From Rotaria sp. Silwood1 (lineage: Eukaryota; Rotifera; Eurotatoria; Philodinida; Philodinidae): a DNA stretch of 64,000 nt. A program made the translations under genes and the position numbers. The notes under the pieces are model-generated. The model ran no database searches. It was not told where the DNA came from and saw only the letters and a list, made by a program, of their open reading frames with translations. The stretch is taken from NCBI GenBank assembly GCA_905250075.1, contig CAJNOP010000080.1, positions 186,001 to 250,000 on the forward strand. The letters are read 5' to 3'. Numbering within the stretch: position 1 is the stretch's first letter; each line of letters starts with the position of its first letter. Below, piece by piece: positions 33,800-46,900 of this stretch.

Positions 33800-34717
33800 A
33801 ATTTTGTTTTTTAATATTCATGTATAGTTTTGATATTCTTTTTACCATATGCAATAGTAACGCATGACTTTGAAGCTTGTAAAAATATTCTATTTTGAAG
33901 AAAAAAGAAAATAAAGTTTTGTTTGAATTTTTTTTTTCTTCTGTTTACATTTTTATAAATCAAAGTTTTAAAATAATATGATTTTATTTAACTGTTTTTT
34001 ATTTATCGATGATAGAATAAATCAACCAATCGAAGTTCTCGCATCTATGTAACAATGATGTACTCAACCAGTAAATCTTCATTAGTATTCTACTTTTATT
34101 TCTTTTATTCTTATCAGGGAAAAAAAAACACTAAAATAAAGCATTCTTTCATCAATTTTTACATTTCAATGAATAGAAAAGTGCGAAAACTTGTTTTTCC
34201 ATATGCATGTAATTTAATATTTTGTCGTTTTTGAATTTCTTCGAAACAAATTATCGTTTGAATTAGTGAGAAAATAATCAAGTAAAATTTATTAAATCAC
34301 ATATTTAACATATATTTGATCTACATAGAAAGTTCCAATGATGTTTAAAAAAAATCGATGTCTTAAATCTGGACATCGATTTCGTTATTACGAGTCAAAC
34401 ACAAAAAATATTAAAATTATAAACTATTTTGAATTTGTCTTTTTTATTTTCGTATATGAATAAATTGAAAAAACATAAAAACGATGGTGTTTATTTTTCT
34501 TAGTGAACTACTGCCCTCTGAATTCAGTTGATAGTATTGTTTGGAAGGGTATTTTTCATGTAATTTGATTGCACAACGATGACTTACGTTTGATGGCAAA
34601 AGAGAGAGGAAGAAAGAGAATATTTTTGTCCATTCGTCTTATTTATTTTCTTATTTTTGTGATAATAAAAAGTCTCTGAATCTTCATGAATCTATGATTT
34701 AAGATATAAAATTTAAA
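33800..34717. other. Intergenic
   Basis: 3' flank of the CACUL1-like gene (AATAAA at 33910) and promoter side of the RING gene. No gene or repeat was recognised. Confidence 0.5.
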
Positions 34718-37700
34718 ATGGCAACAGCTATGTCAGCAAATTGTTTGATTTCAGTATGTTTCAATAAAAAAAAACTAAGAATTATTATTAATCATTTTTT
34801 TCTAGCCAGAACCATTGCTAGAACAATTCAATTGCCCAATATGTCTAAACATAATGAAAGATGTTTGGGTGACAACCTGTTTTCATCGTTTTTGTGAAGA
34901 TTGTATTAAAGGTAAATAAGAGATAAGCAATGACAAATCAAATGAACTTTTATTTTTCTATATTAGAATCTATTAACACTAACCATCGATGCCCATTGTG
35001 TAATAAAGATTTACAACAAGATAATATTCAACGCGATGCCCAATACAATACATTACTTGGTTTAGATATTTACTTGTTTTTTTTTTCTTTCTTTCTTTAT
35101 TTAACAATCGTAATTTATTTGTTCAGAGGCTATTGACAAGGCCATTGAGGATGCTGAAGGACAAAAAGCGGCATCATTTGCCAATCAAAGTAAATAATCT
35201 TATCATTTATTTTGATAATCAATTCTTGTTTTTTTTTTTTATTTTAGTTGTTACTCAAATAGGTGATAGTTCTGTACGAACGATTCTTGAAGAACTTTTT
35301 CGTGGTAATTTGTTGTTTTTTTATTATCATTTTCTCTGTTGAGTTGTTTGTCTTTCGATATATATTAGATACACTTGTAACTTCATTGGCAAATCATTTA
35401 ACAAGTGAAAATGATATGCGAAGTCGATATAAACGAAAAAAACATGATATTGAGTCAGCATATAATCGAGCTATAGTTGAACTTCAAGAAAAGAAATTAT
35501 CCAAAGAACGTAAGATGAAATAAAATTTTATTTTCTTTAATAATTTATTTTTTCTATAGAATATAAAAAAGAACTTGATGAAAAAACTGCTCAATTTCAT
35601 CAAGAAATAAATGCACTCGATGAAGAAATTCGCAATGTTCAAATACTTTTTATTCAAGCATATAAAAAGTTAACTATTAGAAAATGAATTAGAAAACTAA
35701 AAACGTATTTTCCTTTGTGTTTTAGTCATCTTGCACAACATATTTCAAATTTTGGTGCTGTTTCAACACAAGTTCGAGTTACATTGTGGAAAGAAGATCG
35801 TTTATATACGGATAAAGATAAACAATTTCCAATAAGATTAATGCGTCCTGAAGATCGGTAAACAGATTTGTAGAAATACAATGAAAATTGAATAGAACTT
35901 TGTTTTCTTTTTTTTTTGTGAAGCCCGATTTAAAAGAAGTGTTGAACTACAGAGATCGAAATTCGGACTCTTCACAGACTGTGGCGGCCGCTAATCAGAG
36001 AATGATTGTAAAAATCTCGAATTCTGAAATGTCGAATCAAATAGGATTTCGAATAGTTAAAATTTCTGAAAATTAAATCTCGAAAGATGAGCTCTCATTT
36101 CATTACAACTTAGTTAGTTTCATGTCAACATTCCTACCTATCGAGAAATTTTCTTTCATTGTTCGTTCGTAAACCCTTAATAATGTTCATATGAGCTTTT
36201 GAACGAGTGTGTGTGAAGAGACTATCTAAAATTACACCCGAATATCTAAATGATCGTTCTTTGTTAACTTTATAACTCCATTTTCATGAATATTAAAAAT
36301 AAAATATTAAGTACATACACATGTTGATTGATTATCCCATTGATATCATACGCTAGAAACTGTTCAAAAATGGTTTTGTTCGGAACTTCGAGTTTTTTTT
36401 TTCGATGTTATTCTTTTCTGTACCAGATCTTAACAGACGCTAACCAAAGATCATCATAGACCGGATATCAATACTGTCTTATTATAATAGGACTGAGTAA
36501 AAGGATGATAGAGAAGCATGCCTCGAAATAGAAAAAATAAAATAATCTCTTGATGATTAGCAAACGCAGCTCATCGTATTCCATATTTTAATTTCACACG
36601 GAATTGTGCTAACTGTTTGTTTTATTTAGAATGGAAGTATTGTTACCAGTATTAGATGAACTTGTACAATTAAACAATGATAAAATATCGAAACTCGGTG
36701 ACACAATACTCTTCACTTGTATAAAGTATGAAAAAAATATTTTCATTTGAATTAAATTTATTTGAAATATTCAGTCCATTTGAGGATCTATCTGAACAAT
36801 CAGTAATAAGACGACTTAGAAAAATGGATACAGATGATGATGATGATGATAATAGTGTAGTAACTGTGTCACGTAATTGTCGACCTATTTTAGAACATAA
36901 ACTGGTGAGTTATTTACTTTTGTTTTGCTTGTTTCTTTTTTATTACATAAAAAATTATTTAAATAGTTACGAGGAACACTTGTTGTTATTCATGGTGATG
37001 TTATATTAGATAGTGAAGTACCAAAACAATGTTTTATACAAGTTTATTATGAAAACCCAGGAAAAGAACATCTAGTCGATTTTTTTGAATGTAAACAATG
37101 TTTAAGAAATGGGCAACCATTAAGATGTATGAAGATCAATTTTTAAAATATTTATTGAAAAAAAACGTTTTTTTTTTTTCATTTAGGGATTTGTAAATCT
37201 TGTGCATCTGTTTGTCATAAAAGTAAGAAAAAAATTTATTGAAAGAACAATATTGAATTAAAAGGAAATAAAACTTTATTTATTTGTCTATTTCATTTTT
37301 TGATGATTAGACCTGTAAGAAGAAGTTTGTTAGCATGAGCATATATTCATTGCTGCTTACCTGAAATAAGAATATCAAAATCTGAAAGTATCTATGAATC
37401 ATGTGAGAAAAACGTGGTTTTATCATAACCCTATCAAACCAAAGTTTCCAGTTAGAAATCAGTTTTTCTCTTACCACGATATTAATTGAAAAACTACCGT
37501 ATGAGTGCAACACCTCCACAGCAATAAGCTATGGATTCGAACTATTTTCAGAATATTCATAGCTAATTTCGGTCTGTATGATGTATATAGTCCTAAGTCG
37601 AAATTGCATTACTATTCGGAAACGTTTTCTCTTGTAAGATTAATCCCGAAAGTTTCAAAGAGTGAGAATTTATATGAAAATCAAAGAAAATCCTTTACTG

Positions 37701-37941
37701 TATTTCATTAACTTATATATCATATTAATTATTCATTATTGCAATAAAATACATTAAGCCTTTGAAATATTTTTATATTAACAGATCATGGTGTTACTCC
37801 ATTAATATTTAACAACAAAGCTAATGGGTAAGATTTAATAATATCATGAAAAATAAAATCATTAATGATCAACTTGTTGTATATTATAGACCGAAATGTG
37901 ATTGTCGAAAAAAGAATTGTCATATATATCCACGAAATTGA
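34718..37941 (+). CDS. RING protein with coiled coil and UBR-like Cys/His cluster
   Basis: Fourteen exons (34718-34753, 34806-34911, 34967-35059, 35127-35189, 35248-35304, 35369-35509, 35560-35668, 35726-35857, 36630-36725, 36775-36904, 36967-37126, 37187-37222, 37785-37827, 37890-37941) sum to 1254 nt, 417 residues. Residues about 20-62 form a C3HC4 RING: CPIC, CFHRFCEDC and CPLCNKDL. A charged helical region follows (RYKRKKHDIESAYNRAIVEL), likely a coiled coil, then a poly-Asp run. The C-terminus has ECKQC, WICKSCASVCHKNHGV and CDCRKKNC, resembling the UBR-box-like finger seen in FBXO11. The likely role is an E3 ubiquitin ligase. I know no named orthologue with this order. Two long introns (772 and 562 nt) carry repeat sequence. 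Confidence 0.75.
35858..36629 (+). other. Long intron of the RING gene
   Basis: A 772-nt intron, AT-rich, with no exon seen. A NotI-like GCGGCCGC octamer occurs near 35983, which is unusual in such AT-rich DNA. Confidence 0.45.
37223..37784 (+). repeat. Intron of the RING gene with dispersed repeat
   Basis: The 562-nt intron contains CAATAAGCTATGGATTCGAAC near 37521 followed by TTTTCAGAATATTCATAGC. This matches GTAATAAGCTACGAGAGTGAAC then TTTTCAAGGTATTCATAG near 11502-11550, inside the anoctamin intron, so both carry copies of one old repeat family. No exon is seen. Confidence 0.45.
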
Positions 37942-38460
37942 CTACTACACACTTTGTTTCTTTTTTAAAATATAATATTGTTTTCCGTCCTTTGTTTCTA
38001 TGATAATTTTTTTTTTCTATTTATGTCTATAATTCTGATCTAAATATTTTCTTTTCTTGTACATATGTTGATGACGTATGTATACATAAAGAAAAATGAA
38101 TTTTAACATGAATGTATTCTTTAACGTTAAAGAAAAAAAAAATGGTTACATGAAACAAAAAAAATTGATAGATATAAGAAGCAGATAAATGATATTTTTC
38201 TTTACCAAAACAACAATTATATTTTTAAAAAAAAACAAACAAAAATATACACTTTGTCTTCAGCAAAAAAGAAAATGAGAAGTATTCTGTTCAGATTTAT
38301 GTAATGTACCTATCGGAATGTTAAATGGAAAGAATAGATCTTTGTGACTAGCAGATTCTTAATGAGACGAAAAGGAAGAAAAAGAAGAAAAGAAAAACAA
38401 AAAGGCAACACCAATAAAATATTGCAGATAAAAATTTCAATTAAAAATAAAAATAAGAAG
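37942..38460. other. Convergent 3' region
   Basis: About 520 bp between the stop codons of the RING gene and ICA1. Low-complexity A- and T-runs on both strands suit two 3' UTRs. Frames here are not credited. Confidence 0.5.
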
Positions 38461-40854
38461 TTAACAATTACGATCAGCTTCATCACCAGCAATTTTTCCG
38501 ATAGCATCTGGATTTTGAATTGGATCAAGTTCAGCAAATAAATTAAACCAATTAGATTTGTCAGTAGGTTTTCCTGTTGTTGTTGTTGTTGTTGGTTTTG
38601 GTTTTGAATTGGTTGATGATGTTACTGTTGATTTATTTGTTTTATTTGTTGATGCTAATAATTCACTAAGAAGAGATGATGGAAGAAAATTATTCTTTGA
38701 TACACCAGTATTATCTTGAGCTGTAGATGTTTGAAAGAGTTGTTGATTTAATAATGTATTATTATTGCCAAATGCTGCTGTCCAATCAGCATCAAAACTA
38801 TTACTTTCATTTATTCCAAGAAGATCACTATTAATATTATTATTATTATTGTTAGTTTCAGATGATAATGGTGAAAGAAAATCAGAAAAAAATTTTTCTT
38901 GTTCAATTGATGAATCAAGTAAATCAACAATATTATCATCACTAATTGATGTACTTGGTGTTGTTTTTGTATTAGCTGCTGCTGTTGCAGCTTGATCTAT
39001 AGTTGTTAATTTTTCTATTTCAAGAAGTTGATCATCAAGTTGATCATCTGATATGTCAATTAATGCATTTATTGGTTCAATTGGATCAATAGATTCTTCT
39101 AAAAATATTTATTTTAAAAATTTTTAAATTTTATTTATTAAATTATCTTACTTTTTTGCATAACATTCGTCGATGTTATTTGTTCTTTTGTTGAATTATC
39201 GATGGATTCATCAATATCAATAAGTGCATCATCAGTTTTTGTTGGTGTTTTTTCTTTTTTATCATCTTGTTTAGTTTTATCCATAAATGAACTTGAATTC
39301 ATTTCAGCTAATAATCGACTTGGTTCAGCAAGATCTTTAATAACAGTAAATTCATAATATTGATAACCTTGAAATGATTCAGCAACAGCTGACATTATCT
39401 TTGATGTTTTAGCCCAAAAGCTCAATAAACCTTTTTGATAAGCAGCTAATACATGTGAATACATATTACTATGAAGAACAAATAAAAATATTAAAAGATA
39501 ATGATATGAGATTGTAATTTTGAGAATATTTATCTTAAAGATTAGAATTATTATTAGACAAAAAAAAAATCGATGTATTTTATTCTTTTATTTCGACTCA
39601 TAATCGAAAATTCTAAAGAAAACTAATTGACAGAACATTTCTATGGAGTTTTTAAAGTCTAAACAGGAATAAAATTAATTTGTTAATTTGAAGAATTATC
39701 TTCTACTTATTCAGACACACAACACATGTTTTCAATGAAATTCAAACTAATGCAAAAAAAAAAAAAACAAAAAACTCAAGATGATGAAGACTCATTATAT
39801 ATCTTCATAAGAGTCATATTGACATAAGTATAAAAGTTTTACATATTCCGCATCTTTTTTTCATTAGTGTTTTATCAAACATGAGAGCGGTACTCGTTTA
39901 ACGATTAGGTTGACATTCCTCGGAGTTCGTAATTTTTCTCTCATGTATTGTGTATCTATGTTTTCAAAAATAGATGTTCGCTATCTCGACGTTTTAAATT
40001 GCTCTTTCGGAACAGGAAATCTGGATGAAATATTGTTTCTCTTTAGTTTGACAAACTTGAAGGAAAAAAGAGTAGTAATTAACGCATGAATATTGCTTTT
40101 CTTACTAACCATCGACTAGCTGTAAGTAAATCAATTTTTTGTATAACATCCGATTTTAAACGTTCATATTCAGTTTTCGTTGTTTTTACTTGACTTTGTA
40201 CTCGACGAAATTTTTCTAATTGTTTGTCAGGATCAAGTTGTACTGATGCATCTTTTAACCATAAAATACTTCCACGATATTCTGTTCTTGCTGTTTCCAT
40301 ACGTTTTACTGTTGCAAATGTATCTGTTACGGCTCGATGACGAAATGTTTCAATTTCATTATGTAAACGTAATAATGGTTGTCGTAAAGTTAAACGTTGT
40401 TGTGCTGTATAAGCAAGTACTTTTGATACACTTGCCATCATTTTACCTGCACGAGTATTATCCATTTGTGCATAATCTTTTAAAAATCGAGCCATATCTG
40501 TTTCTTCATGAGAAAGAAAAAGAACATTTTTTTGATAATGTTCCATAATCTAAATAAAATAATAATTTGATTAAAAATATGAAAGAAAAAAAAACGATGA
40601 AAAATAAATAAATAAATAAATAAACGTACACGAAGTAAATCATGACATGATCGTTTAATTGTATAAAGTAATTCAAGTTTAGCATCAACATCAGCATCCG
40701 ATGCAATTACAAATTCATCTTCTTCTCGACCAAGTTTTTTAATAACAAGTTGTTTTGTTGTCCAATATTTTGAACGTAATTTACCTAGACTAGTTCGATC
40801 TTGATGTTCAGCATATTTATCATATGATAAGTTATTTGAATTTTTATAACTCAT
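38461..40854 (-). CDS. ICA1: Islet cell autoantigen 1 orthologue (BAR/AH domain)
   Basis: Four minus-strand exons (40630-40854, 40110-40549, 39152-39468, 38461-39098) sum to 1620 nt, 539 residues. Residues about 25-270 form the arfaptin-homology/BAR domain with ICA1-specific text: KYWTTKQLVIKKLGREEDEF, ASDADVDAKLELL, MDNTRAGKMMASVSKVLAY, HNEIETFRHRAVTDTF and ARTEYRGSILWLKDAS; the splice makes SRCNMYSHVLAAYQ, as in vertebrate ICA1. The C-terminal half is Ser/Asn/Thr-rich and ends with the conserved WFNLFAELDPIQNPDAIGK of the ICA C-terminal region. ICA69 proteins bind curved membranes and PICK1 and act in dense-core vesicle maturation at the Golgi. Length is close to the human protein (about 480). 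Poly-Asn and Thr runs look lineage-specific. Confidence 0.93.
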
Positions 40855-41589
40855 TTTTTTTTATATATTACGATTCTTGATTAGAACTAAAAGGTGAATG
40901 ACGACAAAAAAAAAAAACACCTTGAATCATTCGATTTTTTTTTCTTATTCATAAAAAAAAAAGAAAAAATATTTTTTTTTTTGTTCACACCAATAGAGTA
41001 TTTTCTTTCGACCTCTATTGAATGGTTTTACAATTGGTTACAGAATCCAAACGAAAAAACACACACGTCACGTAGAATAAAAGACGAATTGGATCTTTCA
41101 TCGTATTACAAGTATCTTTTTCAAATGTTATTTTGCTTAAAATTTCTGTTAGATATTGAATTTCTTCCGAATAAATAGGATAGAATAAAACAGTAAGTTT
41201 TTTCTCTATTCAACAGCACCATTACATATGACCATTCGGGAGGTACTTGATCTAATTAATAAAAAAAAACTGTATTTTATGCAAAAGAATATATGTCAAT
41301 AAACAATGTTTTATCCACGTTTTCTCTTCCAGAAGAACGACTTAAAGCTTCAAGAAAGTAAACACGTATTCTTGAGGACACAGACACATAGTACATGGTA
41401 AAAGAATCACAAACTCCAGAAGGAATTAATCCAATCTTTGGAAGTATGCTGCCCTCATCCATAATACAACACTAGTTAAAAAATAGAGTTATTTGCAAAA
41501 TGACTTTTGTTTGTGTATTATTAATATAAATCGAGTTTAATTTAATTTTTATTTTAGATTTGTATTTATAATTACAATAAGGAAGAAAA
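40855..41589. other. Divergent promoter region, ICA1 and DAD1
   Basis: About 735 bp between two divergently transcribed genes, so both promoters should lie here. Frames at 40894-41178 (+) and 41277-41462 (-) lack domains and are not credited. Confidence 0.5.
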
Positions 41590-41996
41590 ATGAGTCAAGT
41601 AGGTCAAGTTGTTGGTATTTTACGTAAACTTAATGATGAATATCAAACGAGTACACCGAAGAAATTGAAATTAATTGATGCATATTTAGTATATGTTTTA
41701 TTAACTGGGGTTATACAATTTGCTTATTGTCTTCTTGTTGGAACATTTCCATTTAATTCATTTCTTTCGGGTTTTATTTCAACAGTTGGTTGTTTTATTT
41801 TGGCTGGTAAGATTTTTGGATAGTGAAAAAATTCTATTAATATTTATTCTTATTTTTTTTTCTTGCAGCAAGTTTACGTATTCAATTAAATAAAGCGAAT
41901 CAATCAACATTTAATGTATCACCAGAACGAGCATTTGCTGATTTTGTCTTTGCTCATGTTATATTACATTTAGTTGTGATTAATTTTATTGGTTAA
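41590..41996 (+). CDS. DAD1: DAD1, oligosaccharyltransferase subunit
   Basis: Two exons (41590-41806, 41869-41996) encode 114 residues, matching the usual 113. The 62-nt intron joins CFILA to ASLRIQLN. Diagnostic text includes [47 protein letters not shown] and [20 protein letters not shown]. The protein has three membrane spans and is a core subunit of the ER oligosaccharyltransferase that N-glycosylates nascent proteins; loss triggers apoptosis in vertebrate cells. Orthology is clear. Confidence 0.97.
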
Positions 41997-42675
41997 AACG
42001 AAGTGCAAAGAATAGAATAGACATTTAATAATATATTATCACTATTGGATGTTTCTGTTGTTTTAGCGTCTTTTTTTTTTTCGTAGTTTCATTGTTGATT
42101 TTCTTTTTCTTTATTCTCTCTCATTTTTTTTTCATTGACACCCATTATGTTAAATGGAAAATAAAATAAAAAAAGAAGAAATTTTTAAACAAAACTAGTC
42201 ACTGTTCAATTAATATAATGAATTGCAATAGAATTAGGAAAACGTTGGGAAATGAATTTTGTTCAATTATTAAATTAAACAAATATTTTCATGTAGAAAA
42301 GAGATTAATAGTTAATTTCTATTTGATTGCTGTTAAATTATTCATAACAGTAATTGATAATTAATAAAAAAATTAATAAAAAGTAGATCAAATATTTTCG
42401 ATTTTGAGATTGATATATACTCATTTACCGTTAATAGAAAAGCAGTATGTATATATAAGTAATTTTTTTTTTTTATTTCGAAAAATTAGTGTTGATATTT
42501 AAATTTCTTTGACCCTTTTTCAAACATGAAAAGAAAAAAAGAAATCGATGTAAGAATATGTAGTATTTCTTGATTAATAGCTTCAGTAGTAGAGAGAAAG
42601 TAAATACGATGATAGAGTTAGTAAAATGAAAAGAAGCTTAAGAAGACTACAAAATTAAAAATGAAAAAGAAAAGT
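41997..42675. other. Convergent 3' region
   Basis: Nearly 680 bp between DAD1 and the minus-strand orphan. Runs of AATAAAAT near 42165 could serve as poly(A) signal. Nothing else was recognised. Confidence 0.45.
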
Positions 42676-43332
42676 TCAATAGTAGAATGAATACATTAGT
42701 GGTTGTTGTAATGTCGGATTCATCGAATAGTACGGCATTTGGAATTGATGATATTGAGGAGTAAATTGAGCTGCATTACCCAGCATCATTTCTTCTTGAT
42801 ATCTTCGGTATTTTTCCATTTGTTGTAAATCTTGTGATAGTTGAGCACGTTGAAGACGACGTGCAATGTCAGCAGGACTTGAAGATACCGGTGGAATAAA
42901 TGAAACAGGTGATGAGGATTGTGATTGTATCAAATCACGTGAACGCGATCGTCGACGATAATGAGCTGGACTACCAGATCGATATTGATGAAAATATGCA
43001 GGTGAACCAGCTCGAGCAAAACGTTCACGAGATCCGGATCGTCCTAAGCCAAATGCAGAACCAATAAAATTTAATGGAGACGAACGTCGAAGACCTCCAC
43101 CCATATGATATGCCGTCTCTTCATCGAAGTAATTTTCTTGCATTGGCACGTGATATTGGTTAAATATACCTGCCTGTTCATATGGATTTATTGCAGCATA
43201 CTCTTGTTGCTGTCCTGCTGCTAATGCTGCATATTGTGCTGCTGCTTCAGCACCCATTTGATAGACAATATCGGGTAAGGGTTCGGCATTTGGGTGTCCA
43301 TAAAAGTGTTTTTTCTTTCGAAAGACACGCAT
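42676..43332 (-). CDS. Orphan 218-residue Arg/Ser/Gln-rich protein
   Basis: A single uninterrupted frame of 218 residues with clearly higher GC and codon variety than surrounding DNA, so it is probably real. It starts with a basic patch (MRVFRKKKHFYGHPN), then an Ala/Gln segment (AEAAAQYAALAAGQQQEYAA), Gly/Arg and SP repeats (RAGSPAYFHQ, RSGSPAHYRRRSRSRD), a short helical segment (ADIARRLQRAQLSQDLQQ) and a Tyr/Gln/Met-rich tail. No signal peptide, membrane span or known domain is seen. The RS/SP repeats are potential kinase targets and recall disordered RNA-binding or germ-line proteins, but no function is assigned. Confidence 0.65.
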   Translation of the reverse strand: MRVFRKKKHFYGHPNAEPLPDIVYQMGAEAAAQYAALAAGQQQEYAAINPYEQAGIFNQYHVPMQENYFDEETAYHMGGGLRRSSPLNFIGSAFGLGRSGSRERFARAGSPAYFHQYRSGSPAHYRRRSRSRDLIQSQSSSPVSFIPPVSSSPADIARRLQRAQLSQDLQQMEKYRRYQEEMMLGNAAQFTPQYHQFQMPYYSMNPTLQQPLMYSFYY

Positions 43333-43945
43333 TGAGAGTCAACAAACACTGATGATGAATAAACCTCTTTGTTTTCATGTTATTTATATAATATGAAATC
43401 AATCAACCAAATCGAATAGGAGAAATTATTAATTAATGAATGAAAAATAATATGTTATTTTTCTTGTTTATGTAGATTATTTTGAAAGAAAAGCAACCAA
43501 TTCAAAAACAATGCTTAGTATAATGTCTATATCTATTAAACAAATGCTATATAATTGATCGATCATTTTCGAAGAGAAAAAAAAAAAAAAGAAGGACGAC
43601 ATATTCTGATCCATATTATTGCTAATTAGAAAGTAAATTCATCATTACTTTTTTCTTATTCTATAAATTGATAACTTCATGGACAATTAGTCTATAACTG
43701 GCTCTACCAAACCTTATCATAGATGTACACACGTAATTTTTCTTTCTAAATATAAATCAAAATCAATCTTTTGCATCTTCAATGTATACACTAGAGCAAA
43801 TGATGTAGTAAAATTAGTCATAGGTTTATCAAAAATGAAAATCTTATACGTAAAAAAAAAAACCTAGGCATTTGTATGAGAGCGTCAAATTTTGTTTCGG
43901 ATGATCACTTGAGACAAGAAAAAGAAAAACGAAAGAATAAGAATC
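43333..43945. other. Divergent intergenic region between two orphans
   Basis: About 610 bp with no coding signal. It should contain the promoters of the minus-strand 218-residue gene and the plus-strand 882-residue gene. Confidence 0.45.
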
Positions 43946-46900
43946 ATGGCTGTTATTCAAAAAAATGCTGACAATCGCCAAAAAGTATCATTTCCAAGAC
44001 GAATAGCAAGTAAGTTTATATTAATTAATACATACATATATTTTCTAGCTCACAAAACAATTATAATTCTTTAAAATTATCAACAAATGATCGTATGAAG
44101 ACAAATACATGTATAAATATTAAATCACAGACTCAAGATACAGATTGTTCTCAACTTAAGTTTGACACTAACACTTGAAAGATACGCTTCTTTTAATACG
44201 ATGAATTTTACGATATCGGATCGGTTCATGTATATATACATATATATATATGAGTCTATTTTTATCATTTGGCTGATTTGAGCTGTGCAAGGGCATAGCA
44301 CATGAACAAAAAGAAGGAATGATGAAGAATAAAAACGAAGAGATCGATCGAACACATAAGCGTACGTGAGGATCGAATTTCCTTTTCTACTCTCTTTCCT
44401 TCTTCATTTTGTGCCTATTTGTTCGCAATCGAGGACGGGCGTTCACTTGTTGTGCCGACGAATGAAGTGTGTTGGTATCTAATTCTTACAAACAAAAAAA
44501 ACCTCGTACCGAACAAGTGAGTAAGCAATGAGAAGCAAAGAATGTGCATATATGTATGCGATATTTGAGTCAATTCAACTAGTTTTAACATTATTGAAAA
44601 ATGAAGAAGAACAATTCATATAAGTAATATAGATAGATGAGGATAGACGAGTAACCAAAGACTGTACTCTCTTTTTTCTTTCTATACATATATATATATA
44701 TATATATATATATTAATAAGCGGTTCACTGATAGGGCATTGGCATTGTATTGAAAAGAGAACAGACGAAACACCTGTTTATTTGTCTTTACAACCTTTTT
44801 ATAGCTTATATTGCATCGATGAATTTTGCTAAAGTATTTCGTCGTCATCATTCAAAAGAATCATCTTCACCTGTTCAAAAATCATCTGAAAGACCATCAT
44901 TAAATAATTATATTCATGGATATCCTCGTCCATTTTCTTATCATATACCAACAAATGAACAATTATCTCCATCATCATTAACTAAAACATCAAATATAAT
45001 TCCATATCGTATTGGTTTATCTAGTGATAGTACACTTTTAACGAATGGTCAAACACATGAAAACGATGAAATTGTTCGTTTACCAATAAAACATAGTAGA
45101 TTACAAAGTCCAAAAATGCGTAAAGATCGTCGTTATCAATCTCAATTAAATGCAAATAAACGATGGTTATTTCGATCAATGGAAACACTTGATGGATGGA
45201 AAGAACGAGTATTTCCACAAAAAAATCGTACAACTAAGTTTGTATTATACATAAAAATTAAATAAAATCTTTCATTCAATTTTTTGTAAGTTCTAGTCAA
45301 TCACGATCACGTAGTGTAGAAAATTTAGCTGATGAAGAAACAATTGAAAATATACTAATAAATCATCATCCATCAAGAATACAACAACAACAACGTGCCA
45401 CATCACCCAATAGAAATATCGAAGCGATTACAAATCGCATAATCAATAATATTGGTATACAACGAAAATCAACTAATTCAATACCTAATATCGTAAGAAA
45501 TCCAGCATTAACAATTCAAAAACAATCATTATTGAGTCATTTACCGAATGGCCATAATAATATATCCAAACAATATAATAATGAAACAAATTCTTCAGCT
45601 ATTCTTGATTTTCGTGAAATATCTTCAGTAGGATTTTTACATTCAAGTAAATATATGAAGAAATTTTAGACTTTTATTTTCTAATTTAATTTTTTATTTA
45701 TTTATTTAAGGAACACAATTAAATGATGATAATGAAAATATTTCATTAACACCATCAGAAAATATTTTCAGTAGTACGAATAAAAGTGATGATGAAAATG
45801 ACGAAGATATAAGTAATTTATCATGTCTAACTAATTGTTATGATCATATTAATGATAGTAATAATGAAACACCTGATCCATTGGATTTTAGTATAACATG
45901 GCTTGATTCTCTTAAAGAACAAAATACACCACAACGTAAAATTCAATTTTATGAAAATTTAATTAAATTACTTGAACAAGATACATTAAATATTGATGAA
46001 CTACTTGTTTTACGTAAAATACTTGCAAAAATTTGGCCTACTAATGAAATTATAACAACAGATATTAATAATCAAATATTTTCTATTGAATCAAAAACAA
46101 ATGCTACACAATCACTTCATAATCCAAATAAAGTTAAACAACGACCAAAATTATCTACAATGACACATCATACAGCTCAACGATGTTCAACTATTTTTGA
46201 ACAATCACCATTGGTTTATGAAACATTACATGAACAAAATAGTGGTCATGTTAGTAAACCATCATCTTTATTAATCGCTGCTAAAGCTAAGCCTTGTTTT
46301 ATTAAAAATACTAATGAATCAATATCAAATCAAAAACAAAGTTCTAATATCGAACAAAATTATCCTCAACATCTAAATCCATTCAATGATGAAACAGGTA
46401 AATAAAAATATTTAATTAGAAAACACAAAAGAAGAAAAACAAAAAATCATTATACATTTCTTTCATGAATAGATATCACACCATCAACACCATCAAATGA
46501 ATCTAATCGTAATAATAATAATGATTCAATTCGTCGTTATTTTGAACGACTCACACTTCTTGAAACTATTTATGAAAAATTAAATTTTGAATCAAATAAA
46601 ACATCATTAGAACCTATTAATCATCATCAACAAATTTCAACACAAGAAAATTTAAATGAGTTATCATCATTACAAAAAAATCGTTCTATTGAAAAAGCAA
46701 TACAAACAAAAGACGAAATTAAAAATCATTCACATACACAATCATCCAATAAATCTGGTAAAAAAAGATCAAAATCTAAACCTATATATTCATTTAGATT
46801 TTTATAGATACAAATAAAACAATTATAAATAAATTCATTGAAATGAATGTTGATGGAACTAGTGTTAGTAGTGGAAAAAGTTCAATTAAAAGACGAGCAC

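Noticed and set aside
34718-37941. BRCA1/BARD1 or TRIM identity for the RING gene
   Set aside because: It has no BRCT, B-box or SPRY domain; only the RING is shared.
791-40854. A ubiquitin-pathway gene cluster (SOCS adaptor, CACUL1-like, RING protein)
   Set aside because: The genes are far apart, separated by unrelated genes and repeats, with no shared regulation visible.
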